Shown piece by piece: positions 61,653-64,000 of a stretch of 64,000 nucleotides of DNA. The stretch is taken from assembly GCF_025370935.1 (NCBI RefSeq), contig NC_133495.1:4270646-4334645 (forward strand), in the 5' to 3' direction. A model generated the notes under the pieces. That model was given only the letters and a program-made list of their open reading frames with translations, was not told the origin of the DNA and ran no database searches. Position numbers and translations under genes: made by a program. Each line of letters opens with the position of its first letter. Within the stretch, counting starts at the first letter, position 1. The stretch is from Choristoneura fumiferana. Taxonomy: Eukaryota > Arthropoda > Insecta > Lepidoptera > Tortricidae.

Positions 61653-61949
61653 GGGCGTTTTTCCATTAGCCGACCCGGCACCGGCACAGCACCGCATGGC
61701 CGTGCACCAGCACCGGCGCCGGGGCTTCGTTTTTCCACTGCGCCGGTGTCGATGCCGGTTTACGCCCGGTGAGTGGTACAGTGCTGACACGAATTTCAGC
61801 ACAATTCATAAACAACATGCAGTTTTGCCGGGCTGGCACCGAGTGGGTTCATACATTTTAGCTGCCCCGGCACCGGCAAGGCACTGGCGCCGGCATCGGT
61901 GCCAGGCCGGTGCCAGGCCAGTGCCGGGCCGGCTAATGGAAAAACGCCC
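61653..61949. mobile_element. GC-rich MITE in the 5'UTR intron
   Basis: The first 28 bases (GGGCGTTTTTCCATTAGCCG then ACCCGGCA) are inverted at the end (TGCCGGGCCGGCTAATGGAA AAACGCCC) with one difference. The interior is built from GCACCGG/CCGGTGC words, very GC-rich and self-complementary. No clear target duplication (ATT before, GTT after). Open frames on both strands inside are by-products of the repeat. Confidence 0.8.
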
Positions 61950-62101
61950 GTTGGATACATCAATCAAACAAAGGTAGCAGTGCTTAAGTAAAAATGTCCT
62001 AAACAATCGCCAACGTCTGATAGAAGATAAAACTAAAAGAAGAAGAAAGAGTTCTTCAAGTTCTTACCCCTAGCATATCACCCATCTAATTTTCTTGACA
62101 G

Positions 62102-62135
62102 ATCTAACAACTCAAAGACGCCGAGCCGTGCGAAG
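62102..62135 (+). other. 5'UTR segment directly before the start codon
   Basis: Acceptor CTAATTTTCTTGACAG ends at 62101. The 34-bp leader ATCTAACAACTCAAAGACGC to CGAAG precedes ATGG in a good context (GAAGATGG). Confidence 0.55.
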
Positions 62136-64000
62136 ATGGCGTCCAAAACTGTGCTGCAGAAGAATGTCAATATACCGATCCACACGACTGACTTATCAAC
62201 ATTCGATGACAGCTACTCGTTCATGAAAGAGAAGTTCCAAGCTGAGATGAGGAAGATCAGCATTGAGATGGATAAATTCAGGTAAGTTTTACATAATTCC
62301 TATCTATAGAAAGTCCTGCAAAAACTCAAGGATTCAGGCTCAGTTAGAAAGTCTTGGTCCTTTACTTGAGAGGCAGTAGGTCCACTACCCAAACGGCTAA
62401 TTCCGATTTAGCCTATTATAATTACAATCAAGGCGATAATTCTATTAACGAACCTCGCCTACCAATTATATCCACCAACTATCATTAATTTGATCCATGC
62501 CATTAGGTATTATACGGAGTCAGATGTCTTGACGTTGATCAATATCAATGTCAACGCACAACCAAAGGTGTTTGCCGAGCCAATAAATCCGCGGACGAGA
62601 TTCGTTTAGAGAATCCCATAACTTTAAACATGTGCACAGAGACGGGTGCTTTATGTCAACGATAAACTGAGGCCTTATTGTCTAAAACACTTGAAATTCA
62701 CCATCGTTTTCAATACTTCTTTCTGTCACGCGGTATAAGACGATGAGAGGGAGATGGTGAATACGATCGTGAACATCTGCGCGTCAGACAATACTGCCTC
62801 GGGTGTTCTAAAATGTCAGAGATATTGTTTTCTATTATAGATAAAGGTAAAATATCTGATTATACTGATAATGTAAAAATCACGTTAATTATCTTATTGC
62901 TAAACATGTTATGCTTTACATAACTCTTTTGCCACCAGCTCTGATTTATCTCGCCTCTACGGTTCCCCCGCGATCAACAGTTCAACAAGCTCACCGCAGA
63001 ACGCAAGCGTAACTTCACCACAGGATACCAGTGTAACATCAAAGAACACGAGCCTAACATCGCAGAAAAAACTGGCGGCGCAAAAGAAAGGCGCAGGGAA
63101 GAAGAAGAAAGGGAGTGACGAAGCAGGCGTGAGGTCTCCAGAACCAACGGTGGTGGAGAGCATGCAGACGGGACAGACACTGGAATCGGTGGGCGCTTCA
63201 GCACAAGATAAGGCTTTGGCTGCAGACCAGGCGAATTGGGCCGCCATAACGGAGTCGCCCCTAATTTTGGAAGAAGGCGAAAGCAAGAAGCTGAAGTTGC
63301 AGTTCGATGTCAGTCAGTTCGATCCCGCAGAGGTAAGCAACTCTCAACTAGAGAATTTTAACCTGTTAAATACGAGCATCTGAAACCTACAACAAACCCA
63401 TGCGGGGCAGTATCAGAACGCCCATTATTATTATAATATTGTTGTAATTTGTAATGTAGCAAGAATGTAGTATTTCGTTAGAGTGGATGTATCAATAGAG
63501 TCGCTTTTTGACAGAGTGTACATTTCATTAGAGTGGATGTATCAATAGAGTCGCTTTTTGGCAGTGTTAACTTCGTTAGAGTAGAAGTGTCAATAGAGTG
63601 GGTCTTTTGGTAGAGTGTTCGTGAGAGTGGATGTATCAATAGAGTCGCTTTTTTGGCAGAGTGTATATTTCGGTAGAGCAGACGTTTTGGTAGAGTGAAC
63701 GTTTAAGTAGAATGGACATTTTAAAATGGACGTTACCGTATGACACTGAGCAAGTCTTGAAACAGTGGATATTTTAATACAGTGCAGTGTAGACCTCCGC
63801 GTCCGGCTCACGTGAAAATCTTCATTTGAATAAACTGCACGGACAGTTAGTGTTAAATTAAGTTTTAATCTTGGGTTTCTCTCCCCAGGTCAAAGTACAA
63901 ATCATAAACGACGTGCTCCACGTAAAAGCGAAGCACGACGAGAGGACCGACAATATCCTGGTCCTCCGGGAGTACAATCGGCAGTTCTTGCTGCCGCGGG
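62136..64000 (+). CDS. Small heat-shock protein (alpha-crystallin/Hsp20), CG14207/HspB8-like; 3' end beyond window
   Basis: An ATP-independent holdase-type chaperone. Coding exons are 62136-62281 (48 codons plus 2 nt), 62939-63332 (to residue 180) and 63889-64000 onward. All junctions are GT-AG (CAG|GTAAGT, CCACCAG|, GAG|GTAAGC, CTCCCCAG|), with intron phases 2 and 0. Residues 1-48 (MASKTVLQKNVNIPIHTTDL, then SFMKEKFQAEMRKISIEMDK) match the N-terminal region of the CG14207 type. Residues 50-150 are an unusual linker: Ser/Thr/Asn repeats (NASVTSPQDTSVTSKNTS), a Lys tract (KKGAGKKKKG) and an acidic part. The alpha-crystallin domain starts near residue 155: SPLILEEGESKKLKLQFDVS QFDPAE, then VKVQIINDVLHVKAKHDERT and VLREYNRQFLLPR, cut by the window. 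FDVSQF, VHAKHE-like and REYNR.FLLP are hallmark segments. Most insect sHSPs are intronless; the intron-bearing one is the conserved CG14207/Hsp21.4 group. Confidence 0.9.
62669..62800. mobile_element. MITE, family B, in intron 1 of the small heat-shock gene
   Basis: GAGGCCTTATTGTCTAAAAC start and GTCAGACAATACTGCCTC end. The arms CTTCTTTCTGTCACGCGGTA and GAGGGAGATGGTGAATACGA echo copies at 3341 and 40559. Confidence 0.7.
63473..63720. repeat. Minisatellite in intron 2 of the small heat-shock gene
   Basis: Five units starting at about 63473, 63523, 63572, 63619 and 63669, each about 47-50 bp, of the type TTCGTTAGAGTGGATGTATC AATAGAGTCGCTTTTTGGCA GAG. Units carry an inner AGAGT rhythm and become diverged to the right. 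Confidence 0.85.

Noticed and set aside
61651..61977. 108-codon frame rich in Ala/Pro/Arg
   Set aside because: Lies entirely within the GC-rich MITE; also open on the opposite strand.
62957..63286. 109- and 76-codon minus-strand frames
   Set aside because: Antisense shadows of exon 2 of the small heat-shock gene.
63590..63811. 73-codon minus-strand frame
   Set aside because: Arises from the intronic minisatellite.

Overview
The window looks like nuclear DNA of an insect, most probably a moth or butterfly (Lepidoptera). It is AT-rich and gene-poor, with spliceosomal introns, and is crowded with short interspersed elements. Several match types I associate with lepidopteran genomes: tRNA-headed SINEs, LINE tails ending in TGATGA runs, Lep1-like units with CCCGCGG and TTATAATATTAGTATGGAT ends, and many foldback MITEs. 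No bacterial gene, CRISPR array, rRNA or free-standing tRNA gene was seen. The order-level call is an inference from repeat style and from one gene.

The only gene I can support well lies at the right edge. It is a plus-strand small heat-shock protein (alpha-crystallin/Hsp20 family, resembling the Drosophila CG14207/HspB8 type). Coding exons are 62136-62281, 62939-63332 and 63889 to beyond the window end, with GT-AG junctions that keep frame. A likely 5'UTR exon sits at 61511-61623, and a second UTR piece starts at 62102. Each of the three introns carries its own oddity: a GC-rich foldback element, a MITE of a family seen elsewhere in the window, and a roughly 50-bp minisatellite.

Two exon groups may be undescribed genes. 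One is a putative small secreted, lysine-rich protein at about 32355-33532, where a signal-peptide-like first exon, a 204-nt middle exon and a short last exon can be joined in frame. The other is an exon pair at 39433-39817 with coding-like composition and no family I recognise. Both are hypotheses.

The rest is repeat landscape. 1-900: LINE 3' end and a MITE. 1360-7070: SINEs, MITEs, LINE ends. 7856-9757: a large higher-order tandem array (203-bp unit made of seven 27-mers plus a 14-bp remnant). 10400-20730: MITEs, RTE-like LINE ends, a long TG microsatellite and a duplicated GC-rich unit. 24500-26400: a perfect 60-bp-arm foldback and a LINE end nested in a SINE. 26700-28300: repeat-poor, moderately GC-rich DNA with unassigned reading frames. 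30700-31090: a 189-bp tandem duplication. 31839-42720: MITEs (one hAT-like with target-site duplication), a SINE, a LINE remnant, TA and polypurine tracts. 42720-61500: Lep1-like units, LINE tails, a two-copy repeat with GGTTCCGTAGCC ends, and more MITEs. Most retroelement pieces are 5'-truncated and broken; no intact reverse transcriptase or transposase is present, so all are passengers.
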